From: Malania oleifera
Taxonomy: Eukaryota > Streptophyta > Magnoliopsida > Santalales > Ximeniaceae
NCBI RefSeq assembly: GCF_029873635.1
Contig: NC_080417.1
Span: 32,352,214 to 32,416,213 of the forward strand
Direction of reading: 5' to 3'
Length of the DNA: 64,000 nucleotides
In this document: positions 1-10,969 of the stretch, piece by piece
Numbering within the stretch: position 1 is the stretch's first letter
How the letters are laid out: every line of letters starts with the position of its first letter
Made by a program: the position numbers and the translations under genes
Notes under the pieces: model-generated
Database searches by the model: none
The model's input: the letters and a program-made list of their open reading frames with translations, nothing else
Told to the model about the DNA's origin: nothing

Positions 1-83
1 TATATTTCATTTGAACCCAAGCTCATCAAATTTGGAGTCATACAGAAAACGTTATAACCAAAATACAGAAGGGTGCTCGAAGT

Positions 84-240
84 TGACAGCTTGACAGCCA
101 TCTGTCAATGCTCGAATAAAAGCCTAGTGTTGCACTGATAGGTGCCTATCCGTGTTCAGAAAGGTGACTGCCACCCTGCTATATCATTAATTTAAATAGA
201 CAGATGACTACCAAAAATGGACAGTCAGCTGTCACACGGC
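84..240 (+). repeat. U3 array of GACAG...CTGTC dyads, 5' LTR of A
   Basis: Degenerate units such as gacagccatctgtc and acagtcagctgtc recur about 120 bp upstream of the TATA box. The 3' LTR carries the same array at 5652-5808, and the LTRs of element E have a related one. Confidence 0.7.
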
Positions 241-359
241 AGATTTGAAATTTTCATAACGGTCAAATTTTTTAAAGGAGGTTTCTTGGGGCTCAAACTT
301 TGTGAAAACTTGGGGAATACTCTAAGTCACTTAGGGATCAAGTTACATACTTTTTAAAG

Positions 360-369
360 TCTATAAATA
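360..369 (+). promoter_or_regulatory. TATA box of the element A 5' LTR
   Basis: tctataaata, repeated at 5928-5937 in the 3' LTR. It would set the start of the retrotransposon transcript. Confidence 0.65.
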
Positions 370-1698
370 AGTCTCAAAGATCATTGAATCAATGAACCAA
401 GAATTCAATTCAGAAAAAATTCAAAATCTCTCAATTGTTCTCAAATTCTCAAGGCTCTCTCTTGCTCTCAACTTGCACGAATTCAACTGAGTTTTTGCTG
501 ATCTTCTTCCACCGTAATTGTGCTACAAATTCTAAATCTTTCAATCATTGAAAGAATCAATCAGTGATATACTTCATTGAGCTTCAAGTTAAATTCCATA
601 TTGTTATTTACTTTAAAGTATATAGTTCTGAATTGTTGTACTAATCAGCTCCTTGAGGAGCAAATTATTTATACGCATCTATTTGATTTATTTCTTGTAG
701 ATTGATGATTCCAAGGATTGTTTGGATCGTTGTTTAAGCAAGGGGATATTGCTTAGGGAGACAGACTCTAGCCTACTTAAGGAGTGACCTGACGAGAGGA
801 TATCTAACCTTACCCAAGGAGTGTTGTAAAGGTATTGTTCTGCCCGTTAAAGGAATATGTTTAATGAATCCTTTGGTGGTTTTCTAAAGGTAAGGACGTA
901 GGCTAGGTATAAGTCGAACCTCCTAATAATCTCCATCTCACTTTTTCTTTCCTTTACTCTTTATTTTCAGTACATATTTAAATTGCATGGATGGTTTAAA
1001 TTGAAAATCATATATACTACGCATATTTAGGAATCAAGTAAACTTAAAGTTTAATTTTGATTTGGTTTGCAAAAACCAAAAGGGAGTACATTGGTTAAAC
1101 GATATCTTGCGGAAACCATATGGGAGTTCGTTACTTGGTTAAACATCCCAAAGATAAATTAACTGAAAGTTTATTTGAATTTTGAAAATTGGGAAGAGTG
1201 TGAATATTATGTTAGATTTTATATTACATATCATATTAAGCAAATCAATCAATACAAGGCTTCACATCAGCAAACACAAATTATCATTCACTACATGGCT
1301 TAATTCAAATTTATATCTAGGGTTGACAACATAAGCTATATTATAATTGAATGGTTTAAAATTTTATATTGAGTAGTTTGTGTTTATATTTCAAAGAGTG
1401 TTGAATCTTGCAAATTTTCATCAATCTAAATTGTGCTGCAGGTAACTTGTGCTTGGAAAATCATTTGGTTGTTTGTTTTCAAATTGTGGATGATTGGTTT
1501 TGTTGCTTTGTTGTTTACATAGTTGTGTTGATTGATTGAATTAAAAGAACTAAGTTCTTGAGTGATTAAAGAATTAAATAAACAAGTCAAGAATTAGCTC
1601 AAAGAAATAAAAGAAGGTTAAGGATTCTTAAAAGGAATTAAAAGAAATTTTTATAATCCAATTCACCCTCCTCTTGGGACTACATCTTACTTTTCAAT

Positions 1699-1710
1699 TG
1701 GTATCAGGAC
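1699..1710 (+). other. Primer binding site of element A
   Basis: tggtatcaggac begins three bases after the LTR end. It resembles the complement of the initiator tRNA-Met 3' end (tggtatcagagc) used by most plant Copia and gypsy elements, with substitutions near its end. Confidence 0.8.
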
Positions 1711-1753
1711 AGGGTTATAACAAATCTTAATTAGTAGCTATAAAAATATCTTA

Positions 1754-3593
1754 ATGGCTAACTTAGGCGTAGCTCCCTTTGGAGAGTGACAATCTTCAAT
1801 TAGGCCACCAATATTTTGTGATATGAACTATACCTTCTGGAAAAAGAGAATGCAAATATATCTTCAAACTATGAATTGGAAAGCTTGGGAGGTTGTCATG
1901 GAAGGTGACCAAATTCCCACTAAGATAGTTGATGGAAAACAAGTCCCTAAGGAGAAAATTGATATGACAGACTTAGACTACAAGATGCTGCAAGTAAATT
2001 CTAGTGCCATGAATGCTTTATGTTGTGCTTTAGATGCCAATGAATTTAATAGAGTAATGACTTGCAAATCAACTAAGGAGATATGGGACAAACTAGACGT
2101 AAAATATGAAGGAACTATAAATGTTAGGGAGAATAGGATCGATATGCTCACGAGTGAATATGAAGCTTTTAGGATGAACTTGAATGAATCTATAACTAAT
2201 ATGTTTACTAAGTTCACTCACATAATCAATTCCCTAAATGCACTAGGAAAAATCTACACTACTTATGAGATGATAAGGAAAATTCTTAGAGGACTGCCAC
2301 CTAAATGGGAACCAAAAGCCACTGCTATAACGGAAGGAAGAAATCTGAAAACCACTTCCTTAGATGAGCTTATAGGTTCCTTACTCACATATGAAATGGC
2401 AATGAATGAAAAGAGTGGAAAAACCAAAGTCCAAGAATCAATAGCCTTTAAAGCCTTAAAAGAAAACTCAAGTAATGAAACGGATGAAGATGAAGTAGCC
2501 TTCATATCTAAAAATCTAGCAAGGATACTAACAAGGAAAAACAAATTCAAGAAGAAACCAAGATTCCGAATCAGAAGAAGAAGATAATAGCAAAAAGAAA
2601 TCAAAGAATAAAATTCCAACATGCTATAATTGTAACAAAGCTGGACATTTAAAACTGGAATGTCTTCTACTTAAGAAAGAGTTTAAGAAGAAAAAGAAAA
2701 ATGTCATGAAAGCCACTACTTGGGACATGTTGAGTACAAGTAGTTCAGAAAATGAATCAAGGGACCAAGAGGTTGCTTATACGTGCTTTATGGCTTGGGA
2801 CGATGAGGAAAGCTCCTCGTCTAAATCTTCAAATAATTCTTGTAGTGATGAATCCAATGATGAGTGTATGACATCTTATGATGAATTACAAAATGATCTA
2901 TTCAAAGTACATAAGATGCTAATTAAAGTAACCAAACAAAACACATCATTAAAAAACAAGAATGGAGGAATGATGAAAGAACTAGAATCTATTAGAAATG
3001 CTGAAAGAGAAAAGGATTCAAGAATCAAGAAAATAGAAAGTAAAAATGAAGCTATGACAAAGGAGTTAGAATCCAAAAATCTTGCTGAAAAGGAAAAAGA
3101 CTTGAAAATCAAAGAATTAGAATGCAAGAATGAAAAAATGATAGAAGACCTTCAATGCCTATCCTCTACGGTATATGAGAAAGATATATATATTTCTGAA
3201 TTAGAGGATAAAATCAGAAAATTATCTCTAAAATTAGAGAAATCACAAAAGAAGGTTGATGGCAAGAAAGATAAAGAGATAAATGATCTCAAGAATCAAA
3301 TTGAAGATAAAGAAAGGATCATTTATAACTTTACAAAAGGAAAAACAAACTTTGACAAAATGGTAGGCTTCCAAAGAATTTCTCTAAACAAAGAAGGCAT
3401 TGGATTTAATGGAATTGAAAATAAAAAGAAAAGGAATCTTTACATGGGTTATTTCTCAAAAGCCTCCAAAGATAATGCAAGCACATCCTTTAATGCTTAC
3501 ACTAACACCATATGCTATCAATGTAAGAAAAAAGGGCATATAAAGTTTGAATGTCCATTTAAGAGAAAATGTGTGAAAACTAAACAAATATGA
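1754..3593 (+). pseudogene. gag of element A (capsid, two CCHC knuckles, coiled coil)
   Basis: Translation from ATG 1754 (MANLGVAPFGE) meets TGA at 1787, where element E reads on through GEGQSS. The frame then continues through a Copia-type capsid domain (WKKRMQIYLQ; ILRGLPPKWEP; LIGSLLTYEMA) to 2587. One frameshift at about 2555-2575 separates this from the second frame, which holds a CCHC knuckle (CYNCNKAGHLKLEC, about 2618-2660), a charged heptad-rich coiled coil (about 2880-3340) and a second knuckle (CYQCKKKGHIKFEC, about 3510-3552). Element E has the same order followed by protease. After 3593 another frame gives KPTGSKKVWVSR, the residues that precede protease in such polyproteins, so the coding region stops just before pol. 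The product would package RNA in virus-like particles. Confidence 0.85.
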
Positions 3594-4967
3594 AAAAGTT
3601 AAAAAAAAAAAACATCATTTATGAAACCAACCGGATCCAAGAAAGTATGGGTATCAAGATGATAGACTAGTTCATAAATGAAAAACTCTATGGATTAAGT
3701 CATTCCTTTTAAAAATAAGAAAGTAACTTAATTCATGATCAACAAACAAACTAGTTAAAATAGAAAAACTTAAAGATGAGTTTAAGATAAGTTTGAGAAT
3801 GAATGTCTACATGAGATGCCATATGCTTACATACCTATATAATATGCTACATGATATGCTTGACTTATATTGAAAATTTATGGCTCACTATGTTGAAAAT
3901 TTGAGCATGAGTTATTGAGTATAAGCATGAATTTTGATATGAGATTAATTATTGATCATACATGCTATTGATGAATTACATGGATAGACTTACTGCTTTT
4001 TATATTGATATCCATGAGCTATGAGAGATATAATGGTTATATTGGTATCCATGAGTTGTGTATAATGTGATAATGACTTTGGTATCTATAAAGTCTTTAG
4101 TATCCATGAATATTTTTGGTATCACATTTTAAAAATTTTAATTGGTATCACAATTTTTTTTTTTTTTTTAAAAAAGCTCATTTGGTATCACAATCTAAAA
4201 GATCAATTGGTTTTTTAAGCATGGTATGACATTGATAATATGAGCATAATATTGATATTTGATACATAATGTGAATCATTGTTTTGAACTATAGGATGAT
4301 GAAAGCAAAATTGATAACAAAACTGAATGTATTGAATTCAGGGGGAGTGTTATGTCATATTGTTTATATTATAATTGTTTCCCTATTAATCAATTCAGAG
4401 AATTTTCAATTGGTATCATGAATTAAATTTTCAATTGGTATCATGAATTTTAAATAAATATCATGAATCATAAAATTAACAATTGAAATCTTGAATATTG
4501 TCTAAAGGAAAAAGTTGTTAGTAATGAAGTTACAACTCATATACTTGAATGTTATAACACACTACACATGTTATATTGAAAAATAATAAATTGAGTGTGT
4601 TCATATGTTTGATACGCATGTTTGATGATATGCTCAAAATGTGATTTTACTTGAACTTAATTTTTTTTTTTTCTCTCTTTTTAATTGATGTCAAAAGGGG
4701 GAGAAGTGTTTAAGCAAAAATTGAGCATGATAGCATGATATAGCAAAAATTGAGCATGAACATAATATATATCAAAAGGAGGAGAAGTATTTGTTATTTA
4801 TTGATAAACACCAATTTATGAAGTGATGAGTATAACTTTAAAAGAGTTTTTGAAATTAATTTTGATCTTACAAATATTGATGAGATGATGCTTATTGAAA
4901 GGGGAAGTCTTTTTAAAGCTCACTCCAATTTTTGCTTCTTATTTGTCATCATCAAAAAAGGGGAGAT
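3594..4967 (+). other. Non-coding 3' part of element A with TTGGTATC motifs
   Basis: No pol domain is recognisable in any frame. Between 4042 and 4444 the octamer TTGGTATC, the core of the element's own primer site, occurs at least seven times (about 4042, 4079, 4116, 4142, 4182, 4410, 4435). Purine-rich runs (about 4697, 4780) and the final polypurine tract (4955-4966) follow. This is where pol would lie in a full element. Confidence 0.7.
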
Positions 4968-7299
4968 TGTTGGCCTTATAAGGCTTAACATCTTGTTTTG
5001 ATGCTAACAAACAAGTAGAACTTAACATGCTTTGGTTAAGTGATTTATTTTCAAGACTCAATGATGAATGCATGGTTAAAGAATTCATGAAAGATTGTAC
5101 TTCAAAGAACGATGATTTTATCAAAGCTTGAGGCATGGATTAAAACTTGAAGATCATGAAAGCATTGATATTAAAGAAAAAGCTTCAAGAATGAAAGTCC
5201 AAGTGATCAACATGGAGAGCTCAAAGAAAGATGAAGCAAGCATAAAGACCTCAAGAAATTCAAAAATTGAAAATTCGAAAGAGTTTAGGAAATTTCATGT
5301 AAGTACTTCAAAGAATTTCAATATAAATGCATGAAACTTTTAGGTTAATTTATTGGACCTCGATACCTTTTAATATACTTGGAAAATATTTTTATAAGGT
5401 CAAAAATTGTTTCAAAAATTTTAGAATCATTTTTGGAATGAAAAGCGCCAAAAAGAGGATTTCTCAATTGTTGTCAATTTTTCTACATCTTCATTGATGT
5501 ACATTTTTCTCCTTCAAAACATATTTATTTTAAAATGTGTTCAACATGAACGTTTTATGATTTTCTCTTATATTTCATTTGACACCAATATCATCAAATT
5601 TGGAGTTATACAGAAAAAGTTATGACCAAAAGACAGAAGAGTGCTCGAAGCTGACAGCTTGACAGTCATCTGTCAATGTTCGAATAGAAGCCTGGTGTTG
5701 CACTGAAAGATGCTTGTCCATGTTCAGACAGGTGACTACCACCCTGTTGTGTCTTTAATTTAACTGGACATATAACTGCCAAAAATGGACAGTCAACTGT
5801 CACACGGCAGATTTGAAATTTTCATAACGGTCTAATTTTTTAAATAAGGTCTCTTGGGGCTCAAACTTTGTGAAAACTTCGGGAATACTCTAAGTCACTT
5901 GGGGATCAAGTTACATACTTTCTAAAGTCTATAAATAAGCCTCAAATATCATTGAATAAATGAACCAAGAATTCAATTTAGCAAAAATTCAAAATCTCTC
6001 TCAATTGCTCTCAAATTCTCAAGGCTCTCTCTTGCTCTCAACTTACACAAATTCAACTGAGTTTCTTATTCCACCAAAATTATGCTACAAATTCTAAATA
6101 TTTAAATCATTAAAAGAATTAATCGGTGATATACTTCATTGAGCTTCAAGTTAAATTCCATATTGTTATTTGCTTTAAAGTATATAGTTATGAATTGTTG
6201 TACTAATCAGCTCCTTGAGGAGCAAATTATTTGTACGCATCTATTTGATTTATTTCTTGTAGATTGACGATTCCAAGGATTGTTTGGATAGTTGGATAAG
6301 CAAAGGGATATTGCTTAGAGAGGCGAGCTCTAGCCTACTTAAGGAGTGACCGGATGAGGGGATATCATTTGAAAAAGGCGGGCTCTAGCCTTACCCAAGG
6401 AGTGTTGTAAAGGTATTGTTCCGCCCATTAAAAGAATAGGTTTGGTGAATCCTTTGGTGGTTTTCCAAAGGCGAGGACGTAGGCTGGGTATAAGCCGAAC
6501 CTCGTAAAAATATCCATCTCACTTTTTCTTTCCCTTACTCTTTATTTTCAGTACATATTTAAATTGCGTGGATGGTTTAAATTGAAAATCATATATACTA
6601 CGTATATTTGGGAATCAAGTAAACTTAAAGTTTAATTTTGATTTGGTTTGTGGAAACCGAAAGGGAGTACGTTGGTTAAACCATATCTTGCAGAAACCAT
6701 ACGGGAGTACGTTACTTAGTTAAACATCCCAAAGATAAATTAAATGAAAGTTTATTTGAATTTTGAATATTGGGAAGAGTGTGAATATTGTGTTAGATTT
6801 TATATTACATATCATATTAACCAAATCAATCAATACAAGGCTTCACATTAGCAAACACAAATTATCATTCACTACAGGGCTTAATTCAAATTTATATCCA
6901 GGGCTGACAACAAAAGCTATATTATGATTGAATGGTTTAAATTTTGATATTGAGTAGTTTGTGTTTATATTTCAAAGAGTATTGAATCTTGCGAATTTCC
7001 ATCAATCTAAATTGTGCTGCAGGTAACTTGTGCTTGGCAAATCATTTCGTTGTTTGTTTTTAAATTGTGGATGATTGGCTTGGTTACTTGAATAATTGGT
7101 TTGGTTGCTTGGTTGTTTACATAGTTGTGTTGATTGATTGAATTAAAAGAACTAAGTTCTTGAGTGATTAAATAATTAAAAAAACAAGTCAAGAATTAGT
7201 TCAAAGAAATAAAAGAAGGTTAAGGATTCTTAAAAGAAATTAAAAGAAATTTTTATAATCCAATTCAGCCCTCCTCTTGGTACTACACCTTAATTTTCA
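4968..7299 (+). repeat. 3' LTR of element A
   Basis: Begins TGTTGGCC directly after the polypurine tract and ends ttttca, 2332 bp. It has the same dyad array (5652-5808) and TATA box (5928-5937) as the 5' copy. Small differences from the 5' LTR (for example extra sequence near 6370) show the insertion is not recent. Confidence 0.9.
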
Positions 7300-7611
7300 T
7301 GGTCATCGAAGAAGCAACCCATCGTAACTATGTCATCATGTGAAGCTGAGTATGTTGCTGCCAGCTCATCTGTTTGTCCTAGTATATGGATTAGGAATAT
7401 ACTGAAGTATTTTGGATTTCTTCAAGATAACCCTGCAGAAGTCTACATCGACAACCGATCAGCGATTGCAGTTGCGAAAAATCCAGTTTACCATGAAAGA
7501 AGCAAACATATTGATACTTGGTATCATTTTATGAGGGAGCATGACAAGAATAAAGAAGTGGAGTTGATATCTTGCAGAACGTATGATCAGATTGCTGACA
7601 CTCAGACATGA
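7300..7611 (+). pseudogene. Copia element B1, RNase H fragment
   Basis: From the first base after element A the frame reads WSSKKQPIVTMSSCEAEYVA, the classic Copia RNase H motif, then VYIDNRSAIAVAKNP and ERSKHIDTWYHFMRE, ending at TGA 7609 near the usual ADIFTK region. The upstream half of pol lies left of element A, outside the window. The same motif is present on the minus strand in B2 (about 17030-17110). Coding remains are visible for about 60 bp past the stop, then a purine-rich tract and the 3' LTR. Confidence 0.88.
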
Positions 7612-7677
7612 TATTTTTTCGAGATTGAAAACAATGCTCGGAATGACAAAGCAAGGAGAGTCAAGTTTAAAGGGTGG

Positions 7678-8015
7678 TGTTGAAGAGTAAACTTAACGGT
7701 GGTAGCAAAATTTGACAACGGTTGTCGCATCAACCAGTCGCCTCTATTGGCATTGAAGATCGGCGGCCACCAACCTCACCAACCAGCCACAATCGTTGAT
7801 TATTTTAATTTAGAATTTTCTATAAATAGATGTGTGTGTGTGTGTGCGCGCGCAATGTAGTGTGTGGTGAAGTGAGGGTGAATAACTAGAAAGCGAGAGA
7901 GATTTTGTTTTGAATTCCTCTGTATTTATTTTCATATTGAAATTAGTTGTTTTTGCAATTGATTCTTACTGAGTTTCAGTCACAACCAGTGACTGAGTGT
8001 CCCCTCCACCCATCA
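7678..8015 (+). repeat. 3' LTR of Copia element B1
   Basis: Starts TGTTGAAGAG after a polypurine tract (aaagggtgg) and ends ccacccatca, 338 bp. The boundaries were set by aligning by eye with the inverted relative at 16367-16714: similarity covers exactly this interval and stops at both ends. Contains tctataaatag (7808-7818) as a TATA box and a short GT run. Confidence 0.8.
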
Positions 8016-8153
8016 ATACCCTCACTTATGGTGGAGAAATACCGTGGAAACAAAAGGACACTTGGGGCTTACATAATAACCAATAAAACACCCCACGCAT
8101 CAAACCAAACAAAAGAAGAAAACAAACCTATACCAATACCAAAATAAAACCAA

Positions 8154-8702
8154 CTAAACATACCTCATATAAGTCGTACCCATCTTATCCAATCTATACA
8201 AACTTTTGATAACTCTAGGAAGTTGACTATTATTTGTAAACAAACTATTCCTCCCTATGGTACCTTGTCGAGCTAAAACATCTGCCACTTTATTCCCTTC
8301 TCTATACAAATGATTTATATAAAAGTCTACTCCCTCCAATAAACCAATAAGCTGCTCCAAGAAATCCCACAAATACCATAAAGAGCATTTACTGGATTTT
8401 ATCCAATTTACGACAATATTCGAATCACATTCAATGTCAATACTGGTAAGGCCCAATTGTTTGTAAAGATTTATTCCTTCCATCACTGCTCTCAATTCAG
8501 CTTCATTATTAGAACAAGAACCAAAATATTTTGAGAAACCAAAAATAAAAGAACTTGAACAATCTCTAAGGATGCCACCACCACCCACTGGTGCTCGGTT
8601 CCCCAAGCCGCTCCCATCCAAATTTAGTTTCAACCTCCCTTGTCTCGGTTTTAGCCATCTCACACCTTGCATAACTTTACTCTTCTTATTCACAATCTGC
8701 AC
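8154..8702 (-). pseudogene. LINE-type RNase H domain fragment
   Basis: 182 codons with an RNase H fold of the plant non-LTR (At1g65750) type. The four acidic residues are present: D29 in LNLDGSG, E69 in NEAELRAV, D93 in ECDSN, D141 in GNKVADVLAR, with H131 before the last. Such domains sit at the C terminus of LINE ORF2. The reverse transcriptase expected upstream (above 8702 on this strand) is absent and a stop lies just before the first Met. I infer an orphan C-terminal piece of a LINE; a stand-alone RNase H gene is less likely. No poly-A tail was found on its 3' side. Confidence 0.75.
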
Positions 8703-9252
8703 TTTTAGATTCTACAATATCTGAGCATCATCATCCTTTAAATGATTCATAATTGTCATCCTTCTAACACACATGCATGGGCTATTCTCTAATTAAAAAA
8801 TAATTGTTGAAAGAACTATCTACAAAACCTTTTGCAGGGCATTTTAAAAAACCGCTCAAACGAATCTCAATTATTTCTTTAGTAAAAAATTGTCGGTTTC
8901 AGATTCAACATGGATTCTTCATTTTAAAAAATAGAGTAAGTTCATTCAGTTTTCAATATTGGTCAACACCAAACTATGCACGCCTTCAAGGCAACATGCA
9001 ATCAACAATTCACATGCTGTGTTGAGCAATTGAATTTAAATCATTTATATAATTAGTCAAAAAGAAACAGGTGTACTAATCCAAATTCAACTATGGAACC
9101 TTGAGAAATCAATTCAAATATTCAATGTCTAGAAGTAATGCCTAAATAATAAGAGAACTTAAAGCCCTCACTAAGCAGTCCAGCAGAAGTGACGGATAAA
9201 CCTATGCTTGAACAAGTCCTTCTTATAAGACAATGCATATATGAAGGCATAC
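8703..9252. other. Unassigned spacer
   Basis: AT-rich, with no coding or repeat signal I recognise. The next downstream exon of the sugar transporter (the one with the PWxxxSE motif) would be expected here and was not found. Confidence 0.5.
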
Positions 9253-9582
9253 CACGAGTCCTACAAGTGACAATATCCCCAATACTTTATAAAGATGAGA
9301 ATCTTCTGAAGTTACACCCTGGCATCAGTACAGCAAAGGAGAATATTTTACTCTAGGTTTCATAAATTCTTGAAGCTGATATATTAAGTAAAACTAAGCT
9401 AAAGGGTATATGGCATTAGTTACCTCCAAATAAAAGGCAATTGCAACAAGGAGGAGGCTAAGAGTTGTTCACTTGAGGATACCTGCAGCAAGTGATTGCA
9501 CTATTTCAATTCTTTTTTTCCAGCTTTGTAGACAGGAAACCCTAAATGAAGAATTTGATCAAACGCACAATAAGAAGAAGCC

Positions 9583-9916
9583 TATTAACATTTTAACAGA
9601 TGTTGTATATGCTGCTATATAGACCACAACAGCAGTAGTAGCATTTTTCCATCAGGCTGCAATACACAGTAGCAGCTCTCCAGCTCTCCATCAGATGCTG
9701 CAATAGCAAACCATCTTCTCACGAGCAGTAGCATTAGTTAGTTAAATTAGCTATAACAGAGTTAGCAATAGCAGTTATTGTTTAGTTTAAATTCTATTAT
9801 TGAGTTGGTATTTTTATTCTCTGATTGTTAATTCAGTTGCTGAATTATTGTATATGTACCATTGTAAATCACTCTTCAGGTATGAATACAATTAAAGTTC
9901 TTTCAGAATTTTAATA
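9583..9916 (+). repeat. 5' LTR of element C
   Basis: 334 bp, from tattaacatttt to cagaattttaata. It has one copy of the roughly 80-bp block (about 9660-9735) that is present twice in the 3' LTR. Confidence 0.85.
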
Positions 9917-9928
9917 TGGTATCAGAGC
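9917..9928 (+). other. Primer binding site of element C
   Basis: tggtatcagagc, a perfect match to the usual initiator tRNA-Met complement, directly after the LTR. Confidence 0.9.
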
Positions 9929-9970
9929 AATTCTGAATTTCTTCCACATTGTTTCTTCTTGAAGCTTTTC

Positions 9971-10969
9971 ATGGCTTCCACCAATTCATCTTCTTCCTCT
10001 GCTACTTCCTCAAATTCATCAACTGTGGATGATTTCATTAATCCTTATTTTCTGCATCATGGAGATAGTCCTAGTGTTGCTCTCGTTACAACACCCCTCA
10101 CTGAAACTAACAACCATACATGGAGTCGTTCCATGATTACATCTCTTCATGCTAAAACTAAGCTTCCATTCATTGATGGCTCTCTTCCCCAACCTGCCAT
10201 TAATGATCCTCTTCATTTTGCATGGGGGCGCTGCAAATCAATGGTTGTTGCATGGATCACAAATTCATTGTCTAAGGACATTGTATCCAGTGTCTTGTTC
10301 TCTAATAATGCAAGAAATATATGGCTGGATCTACAACAATGTTTTTTCAAGAGTAGTGCACCGCACATTTATCAACTAAAGAAATCAATCTCAGATCTTT
10401 CTCAAGGGCAATTATCTATCACTCAGTATTACACTCAACTGAAGACTCTTTGGGATGAGCTCCAAACTTACCACCCTGCTCCTTGTTGCTCTTGTTCACC
10501 ATCCTGTTCTTGTGGAGCACTTCAGAAAGTGTTTGAGCGTGAGCAATTTGATTTTACTATTCAATTTCTTATGGGATTAAATGATTCCTTCTCGGCTATA
10601 CGAGGTCAATTGTTAATGATGGATCCTTTTCCTACCACTAACAAGGCATTTTCTTTGCTACTTCAAGATGAAGGCCATCGACAGCTTACTTCAATTTCAA
10701 CTCCGATCTTTGATTCTACTGCCATGGTTACAATTGCTAAACTGTCATCAACTACTACAAAGCCCTTCAAGAAAGACAAGCTTGTTTGTTCTCATTGTGG
10801 AATTTCAGGCCATACTATTGCCAAATGCTATCGCCTTCATGGTTTTCCACCTGGATTTAAATTCACTAAATCCAAGAAAGAAAGTTCTTCTGCAAATCAA
10901 GTTATCTCATATATTCCTTCCTTACCTTTTACTCAAGAACAATGTGCTCAATGGTTGGCTCTTCTTTAG
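9971..10969 (+). CDS. gag of element C
   Basis: 332 codons from ATG 9971 (MASTNSSSS) with no internal stop. It has the capsid-type N-terminal domain of Copia gag: short Ser-rich lead, then NNHTWSRSMITSLHAKTKLPF, a variant of the common NYxxWxxxM motif, and LWDELQTYHPAPCC. A CCHC knuckle (CSHCGISGHTIAKCYRLHGFP) lies near residue 275. It ends at TAG 10967, after which the same frame runs on toward protease, so this was probably one gag-pol polyprotein with a later stop. It is the only long unbroken coding frame in the element. Confidence 0.8.
   Translation: MASTNSSSSSATSSNSSTVDDFINPYFLHHGDSPSVALVTTPLTETNNHTWSRSMITSLHAKTKLPFIDGSLPQPAINDPLHFAWGRCKSMVVAWITNSLSKDIVSSVLFSNNARNIWLDLQQCFFKSSAPHIYQLKKSISDLSQGQLSITQYYTQLKTLWDELQTYHPAPCCSCSPSCSCGALQKVFEREQFDFTIQFLMGLNDSFSAIRGQLLMMDPFPTTNKAFSLLLQDEGHRQLTSISTPIFDSTAMVTIAKLSSTTTKPFKKDKLVCSHCGISGHTIAKCYRLHGFPPGFKFTKSKKESSSANQVISYIPSLPFTQEQCAQWLALL

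Larger units (their letters stand above)
1..1696 (+). repeat. 5' LTR of element A (partial)
   Basis: Matches the 3' LTR from about 5571 onward, with scattered substitutions. The missing left 600 bp lies before the window. A TATA box (tctataaata) is at 360-369, after a dyad-rich array. The LTR ends ...cttacttttca and the primer site follows. Confidence 0.88.
1..7299 (+). mobile_element. Element A: gag-only SIRE-like Copia LTR retrotransposon
   Basis: Two long direct repeats (1-1696 and 4968-7299) flank a 3.27 kb interior with a tRNA-Met type primer site (1699-1710), a gag region and a polypurine tract (about 4955-4966). No protease, integrase, reverse transcriptase or RNase H is found inside, so the element is non-autonomous. 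The left end of the 5' LTR lies outside the window. The gag is closely related to that of element E (25553-35282), which does carry pol. A is inserted in the RNase H region of Copia element B1, whose frame resumes at 7300. Confidence 0.88.

Noticed and set aside
4042..4444. Multiple functional primer binding sites
   Set aside because: Only the octamer core is shared, there is no LTR end next to the motifs, and reverse transcription needs one site directly after the 5' LTR.
8804..9025. Short plus-strand ORF between B1 and the transporter
   Set aside because: No motif, AT-rich composition, no homologous copy in the window.
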